This document shows, one piece after another, positions 21,493-32,007 of a stretch of DNA of 64,000 nt. Both the position numbers and the translations under genes were made by a program. The notes beneath the pieces were generated by a model, which saw only the letters and a list, made by a program, of their open reading frames with translations, was not told the origin of the DNA and made no database searches. Source of the stretch: Anagrus nilaparvatae (Eukaryota; Arthropoda; Insecta; Hymenoptera; Mymaridae); the NCBI GenBank assembly GCA_022575985.1, contig JAKSXM010000247.1, positions 5,231,501 through 5,295,500 of the forward strand, written 5' to 3'. Each line of letters starts with the position of its first letter. The stretch's first letter is position 1.

Positions 21493-22152
21493 TATAAATT
21501 AAATTTTATTTTTAGATATTTTCGTCATAAATTACGTCTAGAATTAGGTAGAATTTTGGCTAAACACGTACAAAGATTTTCTCATTTCTTATCATCATCT
21601 ATAATAATAAAACACAACGATATAAATTGGTTTCCATTTCCCTCCCAGCTTTAATCTTGGGGGCGAGGTAACGCATGTTGAATTATCTATAGATAGTAAA
21701 ATTTGTACGTCCTGCTTTTCAGTGATAAATAATTCATATTCACGGAGTTTTAATTTAAAACACAAGAAGAGGCGCGATCAAGGGTTTAAAACTTCCCTTA
21801 AGCAAGTGAATTACCAGCTTAAACAATTGTCCAAATCGAAGGTCAAGTAGATTTAACTAAAGCTGAAGCCATTCGTTTAGAATTCAATACTAAAAAGGAA
21901 CAATTGATTCAAAAACAAGCATTGAAGGTTAAGTTAGCAAGAGAAAGGGAAAACATAGATTTCAACCCTAAGGCCAGAGAAAGAGCAATTAAAAATATCA
22001 AGAAGGCTGAGTTATCAAGACAATATGAACAAGATTGTGAATTAAATAAAAAAATCGCTGATTCATTAGAAAAATTGCAAAGAAAATTTCTTTTTCTCAA
22101 ACAAAGGGAAGAAAGTCTTCATAAAGTTATAACTTGGAATAGAGACTATTAA
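21493..22152 (+). pseudogene. Decayed Lys-rich, coiled-coil-like ORF upstream of gag
   Basis: Protein-like sequence runs through three frames. The first frame ends at 21654. A second, with a CTSC motif and a basic stretch, ends near 21850. The third is open from about 21820 to 22152 and gives a charged helical segment (residues such as KARERAIKNIKKAELSRQ) with no domain I recognise. The Met at 21904 in that frame is a TTG, so the real start is unknown. It could be an additional ORF of the enveloped element ahead of gag, or part of a lost matrix-like region. Frameshifts near 21650 and 21840 break it. Confidence 0.45.
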
Positions 22153-22700
22153 GTGTTTTGTGCTATTTTAAGTGAATGTTAACGTTTTGGAAAATAATTT
22201 TTATATTTTTAAATCTTGTAGAAAATAAGAGAATGTACAAAAGTTAGGAGCAGAAACTTTAATAATAACCTAATTTTACCAGATTAAACTTCTTTTTATT
22301 GGCTTAACCTTAATTAGATAAGTTAATTATTATTATTAATTAAACTATTTGCCTAGTGCAAATTCTAGCCAACCAAGCTACGATACAGTATATGGTTCAA
22401 TTATAGAATTACATTATTATTTACTCCATACGCCTTAAAGTTCACAATTTTAGTTATACATTTTTATAAATTAAGTAGATCCAAGTTAAGTTGAAAATTT
22501 TTAAATAAATAAAGGTTACTTTAGTCTATATACCATTGTAACCCCAATTTAGGCAAAAATTTTAGAGTAAATAAACAGTAAATTTAGTAATAGATAATTA
22601 AAAAAGGATAATAAACCAATATTTTATTATCTTTAAATTATTCTAAGACAAAGATATTTAGTCTAAATATTAGCATAAAATTAAAACTAGAATTAAGTAA
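22153..22700 (+). other. Noncoding sequence before gag
   Basis: AT-rich sequence between the decayed upstream ORF and the gag ATG at 22701. No structure noted. Confidence 0.5.
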
Positions 22701-24664
22701 ATGAGCGGGCCTATAACACGTAATCAAGCAAACAACAACCCGGAAGCAAGAGAAGAGTTAGAAGCCTTTAACCCCTACGCTCAAAACAAAAGGCCTTTAG
22801 CACACTCACCGGAGCCACAACAACGCTTGAACCTGCAAGAAGAGCCACTGGAACAGATACATTATCAAGAAAATCTAGAAATCCGAGAAGAACAAGAATT
22901 AAATCTAATAGAAATTCAAGAACAAATTGAAGAGTTAGCAGAGCCCATTGTTCCTCCAGAATTACCAGCCCCAGTTGTAGCAGCTGCTTTTGAACCGAGA
23001 CAGCCCCAAGAGCCACTGTTACCTGTGCGGCCACGACCAGGAAATCGTCAAATCATGGCTCAAAACAACGTAGTACCCATGCGGGATATTATATCAGTAG
23101 TCCCGATGTTTAACGGTCATAATATTCCACTGGCCGAATTTTTTGGTTCGGAACCTTGGTTCGACTCCTTAGAGGAAAGCTTGAAGGCGAAGTCCGTAAG
23201 TTAATGATGGGAAATGATTTTGCTACATTAGACGAGTTGAAAAATTTCTTGCGAGATTACTATTTTTCCGGAAAAACCATACATCAGTTACTTAGAAATC
23301 TTGGTAATATATATCAAAAGGAGGGGGAAAGAGTAGTCTCGTACGCAAATAAAGTCAAGGATTTAGCTCAACGTATAGTGGATACGTATAGAGTTAGAAA
23401 TAACCCAACCGCTGAACAGTTGACAGCATATAGAAATGAAACTAGCAACATAGCGATGCAGTGTTTCAAGCGAAGATTACAAGACTACATTAAACAGAAG
23501 CTTGAGAATCCAGATACCTTGTATGAAATGGTGCGACAAGCATCTCAAATAGAGTCCAAAGAGGAAGCCTTACGAGAACTTAGAGGAGATACAATAAACA
23601 AGTTTCCTGCCCAATCAAGAGAATACCCAAGAGAAAGGACCAGAGGAGTTTATACTTGTTCGATTTGCAGTTCTGAAATTCATGAAGCATTAAAATGCCC
23701 TAAGGTACCATGTCTATATTGTCGAAGTAACGGTCACGTGTCAGCCTTCTGTCCGTCATCACCAGCAGCTATGATGTGTTTAATCTGTGGAGAAGACACA
23801 AATACTTCAGACCTGTGTAAATACAAAAAGTATCCTATTCCGCTGTGCCTCTGTTGCCAACAACAAGGACATCAGTTTAGCCAGTGTCCTAAGCTGACAG
23901 AATTACAAAAATATGTCAGATGTGACATTAGATGACATAGTGCTGAAAACTGTTATATCGATAAAGTTGAACTTTGTCAAATTTGTAGTTCAAGAGAACA
24001 CCGTGCTGGGAATTGTGATAAAATACGCTGTACTGACTGTGACCAGTTCGGGCATACGAGTTCAACATGTATGCGCAGACCAGCCAACTATAATCAACCT
24101 CAAGTAAGAAGCGGAAGATATTGCTCTAAGTGTGGAAGATGGGGACATGAAAACAGAGATTGTAAAATGCGCCGTTTAAAAAAGTTTTTACATCCGGCAG
24201 CCATTGAATCTGTAGAGAAGTTCTGTACGTTTTGTAAAGGAAAAACGCACACAGTAGAGTATTGCTGGGCCAAACAACGGCAAGAAGGACGGTTAGAAGA
24301 GTGTCAAGTTTATGGTAAACCCGGCCATTCAGCTCTTAAGTGTAATTTGTTAGTTAACGTAAACAAGGATAGGCAAAATATACAAGCTAGAATGCAACTC
24401 TACTGTGAGAAATGCAACGTAAATGGTCACGATGGAAACTCTTGTACAAGAGATCCAGACTTAAATAAGTTTTGCACATATTGTAAGAGAAAAGGTCATA
24501 CGTCAGCGGAGTGTAGGAAGAGACAGGCAATTCTAGAATCCGTAGCCGGGTCAAGAAACGGGAAGAGGCCCCAAGCCAGCGGTCAGGGAGCCTCTCGCCC
24601 AGAAACCCGCTCAGTCAATCAAGTGTCGGTTCAGCAAGAATCAGAGTCTTTAAGTTGGATTTAA
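22701..24664 (+). pseudogene. gag: Gag polyprotein with a long zinc-knuckle array, broken
   Basis: Structural protein of the enveloped element. The first part (ATG 22701, frame ending 23204) is acidic, Pro/Glu-rich and ends in a capsid-like start (FNGHNIPLAEFF). The frame then changes near 23150 and goes on to 24664 as capsid (RLLRGKLEGEVRKL onward, about 23160-23620) and nucleocapsid. Part of the N-terminal capsid lobe seems deleted at the frame change. The nucleocapsid is extraordinary: about 12 CCHC-type units from 23655 to 24540, for example CLYCRSNGHVSAFC and CSKCGRWGHENRDC. About nine keep all ligands; one lacks the His, one has Cys to Tyr, and one contains the in-frame TGA at 23933-23935. 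Other retroelement Gags usually have one or two. The last codons overlap the protease frame by about 10 nt in the -1 phase. Confidence 0.85.
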
Positions 24665-25296
24665 AACCTTACGACACTGTACCGTATTCATCGGTTACCA
24701 ATCTCCATAACGGTAAACAAATAACCTTGATGCTGGATACGGGAGCTCAGCTCAACATCATTAAAAGTTCAATAGTACCTAAAAACGTGGAAATAGCTAC
24801 CGAGTTTAAAGTGATCCTGAAAGGAATAACCGAAGATCCAGTACCAACTTTAGGAGCGTTAGCTATGGTAATTCATGGCCAATCGGCCGTCTTTCATGTA
24901 GCACCAGATAATATAAACATACCCTTCGATGGTATGTTAGGTAATCCATTCTTTTACGAAGGAAGTTGTAAAATAGACTATGGTAAAAAGATAGTAGTCA
25001 TTTGAGGGAAAGGAGTTCCATTTCGCATGGAAAACGAGGGAAACGATACGAGAACAGAAAATTCCAGTTCAGATTGTTACTCAGTGAATGTGAAGAAAGT
25101 TAATTTTGACAGCGATTTGGATATTATCAGTTCAGCAGAATCATCTGAGGCAGACTCCGACGACGAAGGTGAAACCAAAAAGAGTCATGGGTTAAGTTTT
25201 GTAAACAACATGTTTTTGGAAGATACTGAAGTAACTTTACAACATCTTTTAAAACATCAAGGTAGTTTATTTCCAGATTCATTAGAAATAATATAA
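24655..25296 (+). pseudogene. Retroviral-type aspartic protease, N-terminal part of Pol
   Basis: The frame is -1 to gag. The active site DTGA lies about 28 codons after 24655, preceded by hydrophobic TLML, and the conserved second block FDGMLGNPFF follows, so the fold looks complete. The enzyme would process Gag and Pol. An in-frame TGA at 25003-25005 interrupts the frame, which continues with an acidic Ser-rich linker to 25296. A +1 shift near 25285-25296 then leads into the long pol frame, whose sequence is open back to about 25283. A sequence TTTAAGT at 24649-24655 is a weak candidate for gag-pol frameshifting. The protease is read as part of one original Pol ORF, now damaged in two places. 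Confidence 0.82.
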
Positions 25297-25351
25297 AATA
25301 AACGAAGATTACAATTATTCTGGAGAAGAAAAATACAAAGATTACAATAAT

Positions 25352-28300
25352 GTGAAGACAATTCATTCCCTCTGGGCAGTCGAACAAATAGGAGAGGACG
25401 AAAATTACACTTATTTGAAGGATTTTCAAGATTCTATAGAAAACGACCCAAATGCAGAAGGACAGATATATTTCTATGGATCCGAAGATGAAGATGTAAA
25501 ACAAAATTTTGAAGAAAACATGTCGCGTTCTGATAAATTGAAAACTTTGCTGAGACTAGATCATCTGAATGAAGAAGAGAGAGCCCACATCGATAGTCTC
25601 ATAGAAGAACATGCGGATTTATTTTATCTCGAGGGAGATGAATTAGGAGGAACAGATGATTTTCTCCATCAAATCCAGCTGACTCACGATCAGCCTATAA
25701 CAGTAAAACAATATCGAATACCTTACAACTTGAGAGATGAAGTGGATCGACAAGTACGCGATATGCTACGTAGGGGTATCATAGAGCCGTCAGAATCTCC
25801 ATATCAGAGCCCAATTTTGATGGTCCCAATGAAGCCTGACTCAAAGGAAGTCAAAAGATGGAGATTGGTCATAGATTTTAGGGAGATTAACCAAATTACT
25901 GTAGCTGATTGTTACCCATTACCAAATATAGCCGAGTTATTCGATCAAGCTGGAGGTTATGAGTATTACACGACCCTTGATTTGGCACAAGGATTTTTTC
26001 AAGTGAAAATAGACCCACAGGACGCCCATAAATGTGCTTTTTCAACCCCTTATGGTCATTGGCAATTCCGTAGAATGGCTTTTGGCCTTAAGAATGCGCC
26101 TTCATCGTTTCAGCGCTTAATCAATCTAGCCTTGGGGAAATTACTTGGAAAAGTTTGTTTAGTTTATATCGACGACATTATAATTTTCGCTAGAAATTTA
26201 AAGGAACATGCAGAACGTTTTAAAATGGTAATGGAGGCTCTAGCAAAATTTAATTTAAAATTGCAGATAGACAAGTCCGAATTTTTGCGTCGCTCTGTTA
26301 CTTATCTTGGCCACATAATAAGCAAGGATGGTTTACGAGTCAATCCCAAAAAGATCGAAGCCGTAAAAAAATTTCCTGTGCCAAAAACGGTCAAAAATAT
26401 TCGACAGTATTTAGGTCTTTGTACCTATTACTCAAAGTTCATACCGAACTTTGCAAATCTAGTAAAACCAATGACGAAATTGTTACAAAAAGACAAAGAG
26501 TTTATATGGGATAAGGAAGCGAATGACGCTTTTAATCTGTTGAAGGAGAAATTGTGTAGTACTCCTGTTCTCATATTCCCAGATTTTAAAAAAGAATTTA
26601 TAATCACAACAGATGCATCCAGCGTGGCCGTCGGTGCTATCTTATCACAGGGCAAATTAGGAGAAGATCAACCTATAGACTATGCATCACGCACCTTACA
26701 GGGGCCAGAACTACGGTACCCGGTTTATGAAAAAGAGGCATTAGCCATTCTTTTTGGTGCCAAACATTTCCGACATTACGTTTACAATACACATTTTATC
26801 GTAGTAACAGATCATAAACCATTAGTGTCTTTTAAATCGGCTGATTGTAACGCCAGAGTACTCCGTTGGCGATTCTATCTCTCCGATTATGATTTTGATA
26901 TAGTTTATCGTGCGGGTAAACGGCAAGTGAATGCAGACGCACTTTCTCGAAATCCACCAAGCCCAGAAGTAAATGAGGCATTGATAAATTTCATCACTAG
27001 AGGTCAAGCCAGACGAGCAATTCAGCCACCTACAGAAGAAAGAATACCAGAACCTGCGCCAAGTAGACATGACGAACCTGTAATTGAACCCGAAAAGCAA
27101 GTTGAACTACATGACCAGGCAGCACCTCCTAGACCTCCACCCAGGAAAAGAGGTCGCCCAAAAACTAAATCAAAAGAGGCAGAAGTTGACAGGGAGGAAA
27201 TTCCATGTACTAAAAAGGTCCAGGAAAAGAGTAAATATGATGGTTTTAGTAATTCAGAGTCTGTAGAAACAGATGAAGTCCAAAAACGCAAGGTATCTAG
27301 GAAAAACATCATCTCAGAATCAGAAAATAGTTGGGACGAGTTACCAGGCGGTGGAGAGGACCAAGAATCTGACAGTATAACTTCTGAACGAGATATAACT
27401 GAAGAAGAACAAGCCCACCGTGAAGATCCGAAGAGATTTTTACAGTACTCCATGGAATCTTTAGAATATTGTAGAAATCATCTGATTTATATTATTGATC
27501 CCACCAGTAAACCATTGGATAACGGTGCTGAGAAAATTTTTAAGAAAAATCGAATAGAACAACGCTCAAAATACGTTGTTGGTAGCGTAAAGCGCAGCGT
27601 TATTAATCGAAAGCGTTATTATGCCTTGTGTTTAGAAGAGAACGAATCAGTCATATTGAAAAAGCAAAAATTATTAGAATTATTAGTTAAGTTAAGATCT
27701 AAGTTAATAGAAGATAAGGTTAAATCATTTAGTTTAGCAAAAAGTGCTAATATAAGTAATATATCTTGGAGTGAGTTCCTCTCCGTTTTTACGCAAATTT
27801 TTAATGATAAAACATTTTTAATAATTATTTGTACCGCTAGTTTAAAATATGTCCCGAAGGAAGGAAGGGATAAAATTTTTAATGAGATGCATAACTCTCT
27901 ACAGGGAGGGCATAAGGGTTGTGCGAAAACGTATGCGCGAATCAAACAAAACTATTACTGGGAGAATTTAAGGGAGGACGTTATAAAGCGAATACAATTC
28001 TGTGTGAATTGTCAATTGAAAAAGCTAAGACGTATTAAAAATAGACGACACCCGTTACAGATTACTGATACCCCCTCATCCACATTTGAAAAATGCGCTC
28101 TGGACATCGTTGGTCCACTCCCTCTTACCCGAAATGGAAATCGATTTATACTTACTTGTCAATGTTTATTATCTAAGTTTTTAATTGCTGTGGCGATACC
28201 TGACGCGCAAGCTGATACTATCGCTACAGCATTCATACAGAGGAGTATCTGTACCTTCGGATCTCCTTTAAAAATTCTCACGGATCAGGGCCGTAACTTC

Positions 28301-28912
28301 CTGTCCACTCTCATGCAACGGGTTGCTAAAAGGTTTAAGATTGACCAGGTTAAGACCTCCAGTTATCACCCCGCCAGTAACGGCTCGCTGGAAAGATCGC
28401 ATATTGTCTTAACTGAATATTTGAGACAGTATACTGAATCGGTAGAAACTTGGGATGAATATCTGGCCCTGGCGACCTTCTCTTATAACACCTCAGTGCA
28501 TGAAGGGACCCGTTACACGCCTTTTGAAATTGTATTTGGGAAATTTGCCCGAATGCCTTCATACTCACCACCTACCGAGGGTGAACAACTTCCCACCTAT
28601 GAAAATTATTTAAGAGATTTAGTAACTAAATTGATTGAAATTCAAAGATTGGCTCATGACAATTTGATTCAAGCCAAAGAACGATCAAAGATTCAATACG
28701 ATAAAAAAGCTAGAATCCAAAATTACAGGGTAGGAGATAAAGTTTTTCTATATAAGGGCCCTAAGCCATACAAACTTGAAAATCCCTCTGAAGGACCTTA
28801 CCTTGTAGAACAAACTTATAATAACGGTAATGTTAAGATCAAAACTAACAAAGGGTCGAAAGTTGTTCATTTAGATAGGTTACAGATGGGTTATTTCATA
28901 GAAGATATCTAA
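25352..28912 (+). CDS. pol: Pol: reverse transcriptase, RNase H and integrase
   Basis: 1186 codons open; 25352 is a GTG and the reading frame is open from about 25283, so the start is nominal. RT occupies roughly residues 130-320, with the YPLPNI block, LDLAQGFFQV and the catalytic YIDD at about residue 272. RNase H follows with TDAS near 420, an EKEALAI block and ADALSRNP near 530. After an acidic, basic and Pro-rich linker comes integrase: an H-H-C-C zinc domain (H-KGCAKTYARIKQNYYW-CVNC region, about 845-885) and the catalytic triad D918, D978, E1014 with the canonical 35-residue gap. The C-terminal part has a GDKVFLYKGP-type tail domain. Domain order identifies Ty3/gypsy. All key residues are present and no stop is seen, so this enzyme segment may be functional even though its neighbours are damaged. 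Confidence 0.93.
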   Translation: MKTIHSLWAVEQIGEDENYTYLKDFQDSIENDPNAEGQIYFYGSEDEDVKQNFEENMSRSDKLKTLLRLDHLNEEERAHIDSLIEEHADLFYLEGDELGGTDDFLHQIQLTHDQPITVKQYRIPYNLRDEVDRQVRDMLRRGIIEPSESPYQSPILMVPMKPDSKEVKRWRLVIDFREINQITVADCYPLPNIAELFDQAGGYEYYTTLDLAQGFFQVKIDPQDAHKCAFSTPYGHWQFRRMAFGLKNAPSSFQRLINLALGKLLGKVCLVYIDDIIIFARNLKEHAERFKMVMEALAKFNLKLQIDKSEFLRRSVTYLGHIISKDGLRVNPKKIEAVKKFPVPKTVKNIRQYLGLCTYYSKFIPNFANLVKPMTKLLQKDKEFIWDKEANDAFNLLKEKLCSTPVLIFPDFKKEFIITTDASSVAVGAILSQGKLGEDQPIDYASRTLQGPELRYPVYEKEALAILFGAKHFRHYVYNTHFIVVTDHKPLVSFKSADCNARVLRWRFYLSDYDFDIVYRAGKRQVNADALSRNPPSPEVNEALINFITRGQARRAIQPPTEERIPEPAPSRHDEPVIEPEKQVELHDQAAPPRPPPRKRGRPKTKSKEAEVDREEIPCTKKVQEKSKYDGFSNSESVETDEVQKRKVSRKNIISESENSWDELPGGGEDQESDSITSERDITEEEQAHREDPKRFLQYSMESLEYCRNHLIYIIDPTSKPLDNGAEKIFKKNRIEQRSKYVVGSVKRSVINRKRYYALCLEENESVILKKQKLLELLVKLRSKLIEDKVKSFSLAKSANISNISWSEFLSVFTQIFNDKTFLIIICTASLKYVPKEGRDKIFNEMHNSLQGGHKGCAKTYARIKQNYYWENLREDVIKRIQFCVNCQLKKLRRIKNRRHPLQITDTPSSTFEKCALDIVGPLPLTRNGNRFILTCQCLLSKFLIAVAIPDAQADTIATAFIQRSICTFGSPLKILTDQGRNFLSTLMQRVAKRFKIDQVKTSSYHPASNGSLERSHIVLTEYLRQYTESVETWDEYLALATFSYNTSVHEGTRYTPFEIVFGKFARMPSYSPPTEGEQLPTYENYLRDLVTKLIEIQRLAHDNLIQAKERSKIQYDKKARIQNYRVGDKVFLYKGPKPYKLENPSEGPYLVEQTYNNGNVKIKTNKGSKVVHLDRLQMGYFIEDI

Positions 28913-28914
28913 CC

Positions 28915-28931
28915 TTATTTTTCTGTTCTAG
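28915..28931 (+). promoter_or_regulatory. Candidate 3' splice site before env
   Basis: A pyrimidine-rich stretch CTTATTTTTCTGTTCTAG ends 3 nt before the env ATG at 28935. Env of gypsy-type errantiviruses is made from a spliced RNA, so an acceptor is expected here. A donor-like GTAAGT lies in the LTR at 4169. Confidence 0.5.
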
Positions 28932-28934
28932 AAC

Positions 28935-29640
28935 ATGACTGCTTTCAAGTTATTTTATTTTATTATTCTTTGTATAACAACGCAGCAGACGTCAGCCATG
29001 ATCGGATACGACTGTGGCGCAAAAATCCTAAACTTAACGACCATTTCTCTACTGGAAGTGGGGCCATGCGACATACCTGTCAATAACGCGAGTAGTGAAT
29101 TAGTTAACGTGCAACTTTTGCAACTAGTGGAATTTGCGGATATTCCCGTAATCCAGTGTAAATTAGAAGTACAACGTACATAAATGTAGCATTTTCGATT
29201 ACCTAATTCCAGTAGAGAATGGCATTCAACAATACATCCATGAAATAGGACGTGATGCATGCCAACTCTTGCATCAAACGGGCAATCTAAAATTCTTAGA
29301 TAGCCACGTAATGACAGGGGTCCGAATAAATCAGACTCAAACTTATAGTTTGACCTTTGCGGGAAGCGCCTCAGAATCAAGCTGTCACGGTGCGCCATTC
29401 GCTGACTACTACGGTAGTTGGACGAATGTACTCGTTCAGGGCACGTTGAAAATTACATTGATGGCTTATACTGCCTAAGCCAATTTAAACAATGATAAAA
29501 TCCACTTTAAATCGGGAACAACGTGTCGTATGTCGGACACATCGTGTATTGATATGGTTGGTGGAAATTCCTTTTGGAGTTCTCTACCTGAAGATCGTTG
29601 TAATTCGGACAGATACAGCTTGATTTACGAAAAATAAATC
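28935..29640 (+). pseudogene. env: Envelope glycoprotein, damaged N-terminal part
   Basis: The frame from ATG 28935 begins with a hydrophobic signal peptide (about residues 3-21, cleavable after TSA), followed by a GYDCG motif, an NLTT glycosylation site and a second Cys-containing block, then stops at 29181-29183. Related sequence continues in another frame (about 29184-29478) and further to about 29637 before reaching stops. So at least three breaks separate it from the intact C-terminal part. The pattern of a short signal peptide, GYDCG and NLTTISLL-type start resembles glycoproteins of chuviruses and the copies captured by insect LTR elements, rather than baculovirus-F-type errantivirus envelopes. 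This assignment is from memory of the family and needs a search. Confidence 0.7.
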
Positions 29641-29662
29641 TACAAAGGTCACAGATAAATCG

Positions 29663-30892
29663 ATGGCGGAGATACAAACAATGTACACGTTAGAGAGTAA
29701 AGAAATTACATTTGCCCTCACTGTTAAAGGGTACGAGAATGTATGTGGTACTACATTGATTAGAAGTGAGCACCCAAAATTATTTTTGGTAGAAACCAAC
29801 GGTGGTTCTCTTTTTACGTGGAAATTTAACACAGTACAAAACCTTGATTTATTCCTATATGTCAATAATAAATTTGTTTACACTGATAGAAATCAGCGTA
29901 AACAAATGACCCAGCTTTATCTTGATGTAGTCCTACAACGCTGTAACTTAGAAAGAGAAACTATAAAAAATTCTCTGGCTATAGCAGCATTCACCCCCGA
30001 TGAATATGCTTACCATCTTATGCATGAAACCCCAGGTTATATGGCAGTGGTAAGTGGTGATGTCATTCACGTTATGAAGTGTGTCCCAACAGAATTGACC
30101 ATTAAGCACGGTGAAGAATGTTATAATCAACTTCAGGTTGAAAGAAATAATGAAACTTATTTCTTGACACCGAGAACACATACCTTACTAAAAAGAAGAA
30201 CGCAAGTAAACTGCAATCCAATGATCCCGTCTTACTATAAGGTCGGATCCTCTTGGTATCAAATATCACCAAAGCCTGTGCTCGCTGTACCTCCAATAAT
30301 AATAAATCCACAGACTGAAATAACTTGGCAATACAAAGAACCAGTGGATCTCGCTAATAGTGGGATCTACACAACGAAAGATTTAGAGAACCTCAGGGAT
30401 CATATAAATTTCCCTTTGGAAAAACCTGCTTTGCTCAACACCATAGCAAGGGGTATGATAGGTAAGGCTACCGTCAACCAAGGCGGAAGTCTTGTCAACC
30501 TTTTTAACCAAGAAGAAATAGAGAAGCTAGCTGAAGGAGCCTGGGATCGTCTGTGGGCCAAGTTCATCAGTTTTGGTACAATCAGTGCTGGAATACTGGC
30601 AATCATCATGATTTTTCAATTTTTAAAGCTGATAATAGATACACTAATCCGGTGTTACACACTACATTCTGTTTTCGGCTGGTCCTTACGTCTGTTGGGC
30701 GCAATTTGTGCGTCTGAGACTCACCTATTCTTACACCTAGCCAAATCTGACCAAACTCCTACGTCTCCAGACATAGAGAAAGGAGAAACCAAACCTTTGA
30801 ACCAAATTTACCCACATATAGCCCCTATAGAAGTCATACCCAATACACAGAAAACACAAACTGATACCCTACTTTCCTTAGGCATAAAATAA
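29663..30892 (+). CDS. env: Envelope glycoprotein, C-terminal ectodomain and membrane anchor
   Basis: 409 codons are open, but the ATG at 29663 is internal to the original gene. The ectodomain has scattered Cys (residues 28, 94, 140, 153, 184) and a glycosylation motif NNET near 162. A conserved-looking GKATVNQGG segment near 267-275 precedes an amphipathic stretch. A single transmembrane helix lies at about 301-328, followed by a short Cys-containing LHSVFGWSLRLLGAI block and a roughly 50-residue cytoplasmic tail. No furin site with an adjacent fusion peptide of the F type is visible. In an intact element this protein would sit in the envelope and mediate fusion; here the upstream breaks prevent a full product. 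Chuvirus-type origin is inferred. Confidence 0.75.
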   Translation: MAEIQTMYTLESKEITFALTVKGYENVCGTTLIRSEHPKLFLVETNGGSLFTWKFNTVQNLDLFLYVNNKFVYTDRNQRKQMTQLYLDVVLQRCNLERETIKNSLAIAAFTPDEYAYHLMHETPGYMAVVSGDVIHVMKCVPTELTIKHGEECYNQLQVERNNETYFLTPRTHTLLKRRTQVNCNPMIPSYYKVGSSWYQISPKPVLAVPPIIINPQTEITWQYKEPVDLANSGIYTTKDLENLRDHINFPLEKPALLNTIARGMIGKATVNQGGSLVNLFNQEEIEKLAEGAWDRLWAKFISFGTISAGILAIIMIFQFLKLIIDTLIRCYTLHSVFGWSLRLLGAICASETHLFLHLAKSDQTPTSPDIEKGETKPLNQIYPHIAPIEVIPNTQKTQTDTLLSLGIK

Positions 30893-31090
30893 TCTTTGAA
30901 ATTAATTTTGGGTGACTCATGATCTTGAGTTAAGTTAATGTTAAAATATTAGCTTAAGTTTTTATGTAACAACTATATTAGTTAAGAAATAGGTTTAAGA
31001 TGTTTGACCTTTATAAGTCTAGATTAAGTTAGTATGTTATTATACTGAAATATATGTTAATAAAATTACAATTTTGGTCTTTAGAGAAAA

Positions 31091-31912
31091 ATGACACTGG
31101 AATTAATACCACCCATCGTCCTACTACAGAAGCTGATCCAGAAAAGGGAGAATTTGATTCTTCTATTCTGGTACGGGGTAATGAAATACAAATCCTGTCT
31201 CCGAGAAGGACGACCATTCAAAATGAAAAACGGCATAGAAATAATTGTTTCTATGATTTATCATAAATTACCCCTTAGGGAATTGTTCCCTAGGAATTAT
31301 CAAGAAAGAAGACCATTAGAAATAGACCATGAAGACCCGTACGTTGGTAGATACCATCTAGCCAGTCTACAGCAAGAAATTTACGGAGGCCTGGGTTTCA
31401 CTATACAAGAAGAACCGCTTCTAGAAAATATGGGACTAATTACCTCTTGTCCAGCCTGCATTGACGACCCCAGTGTATCAGAAGACACACGGTATTTCTA
31501 ACGGTTCCACAACTTTAGAAATTGTTATTTAGGATATCCAGCTTGTTTTGGATGTGATTGTACTGGCTACCAAGGAAATTTCTATTTCAACTCTCTAGTA
31601 CGTGATGTTCCATCCATCGGTGTTCCTTGTAGGAATTTATACTGTTGTGGGAGTACGGAATTTAATTGGTACAGCGTACCTATAGAATACTTAGCTAAGG
31701 AAAACGGTTTCCGTTGTAGTAAATGTATGACAGAACAAGGAGTTAAGGGTCAACACTTTGCTCTCGTGAACCGTCCTACAACGACTTGCCTTGGATGTCG
31801 AAAAGTAATAATAAGATTGGAAATAGTAGCAAATTGTAGGCTCTGCCACTATAAAATTTTCCAAAATAAAGTAGGTCTTTATGACAATAATTTTATATGT
31901 GTAGAAGATTAG
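31091..31912 (+). pseudogene. Accessory Cys-rich ORF downstream of env, one internal stop
   Basis: One frame runs from ATG 31091 to the stop at 31912, about 273 codons, broken only by TAA at 31499-31501. I do not recognise the protein. The first third is hydrophobic then basic; from residue 120 on it is Cys-rich with paired ligands: CPAC, CFGCDC, CRNLYCC, CSKC, CLGC and CRLC. This suggests two or three structural zinc sites. Its position after env and before the polypurine tract, plus a pyrimidine-rich AG at 31083-31084 shortly before the ATG, suggests a separately spliced accessory gene. Single-stop damage in an otherwise long frame argues that it was coding until recently. It is not a standard component of Ty3/gypsy elements. 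Confidence 0.65.
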
Positions 31913-31997
31913 AAATTAAGTATTAATTGTAAATTAGATAACAAAGTTCAATTAAAAATGTTGATAGGGCTCCAATTGAGGCTCTACCAACATTCTT

Positions 31998-32007
31998 GGC
32001 GGCGAGG
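31998..32007 (+). promoter_or_regulatory. Polypurine tract
   Basis: GGCGGCGAGG abuts the right LTR start TGTGATGG. It would prime plus-strand synthesis. Confidence 0.7.

Noticed and set aside
27022..27453. 143-codon minus-strand frame inside pol
   Set aside because: Complement of the Glu/Pro-rich linker of an intact pol frame on the plus strand.
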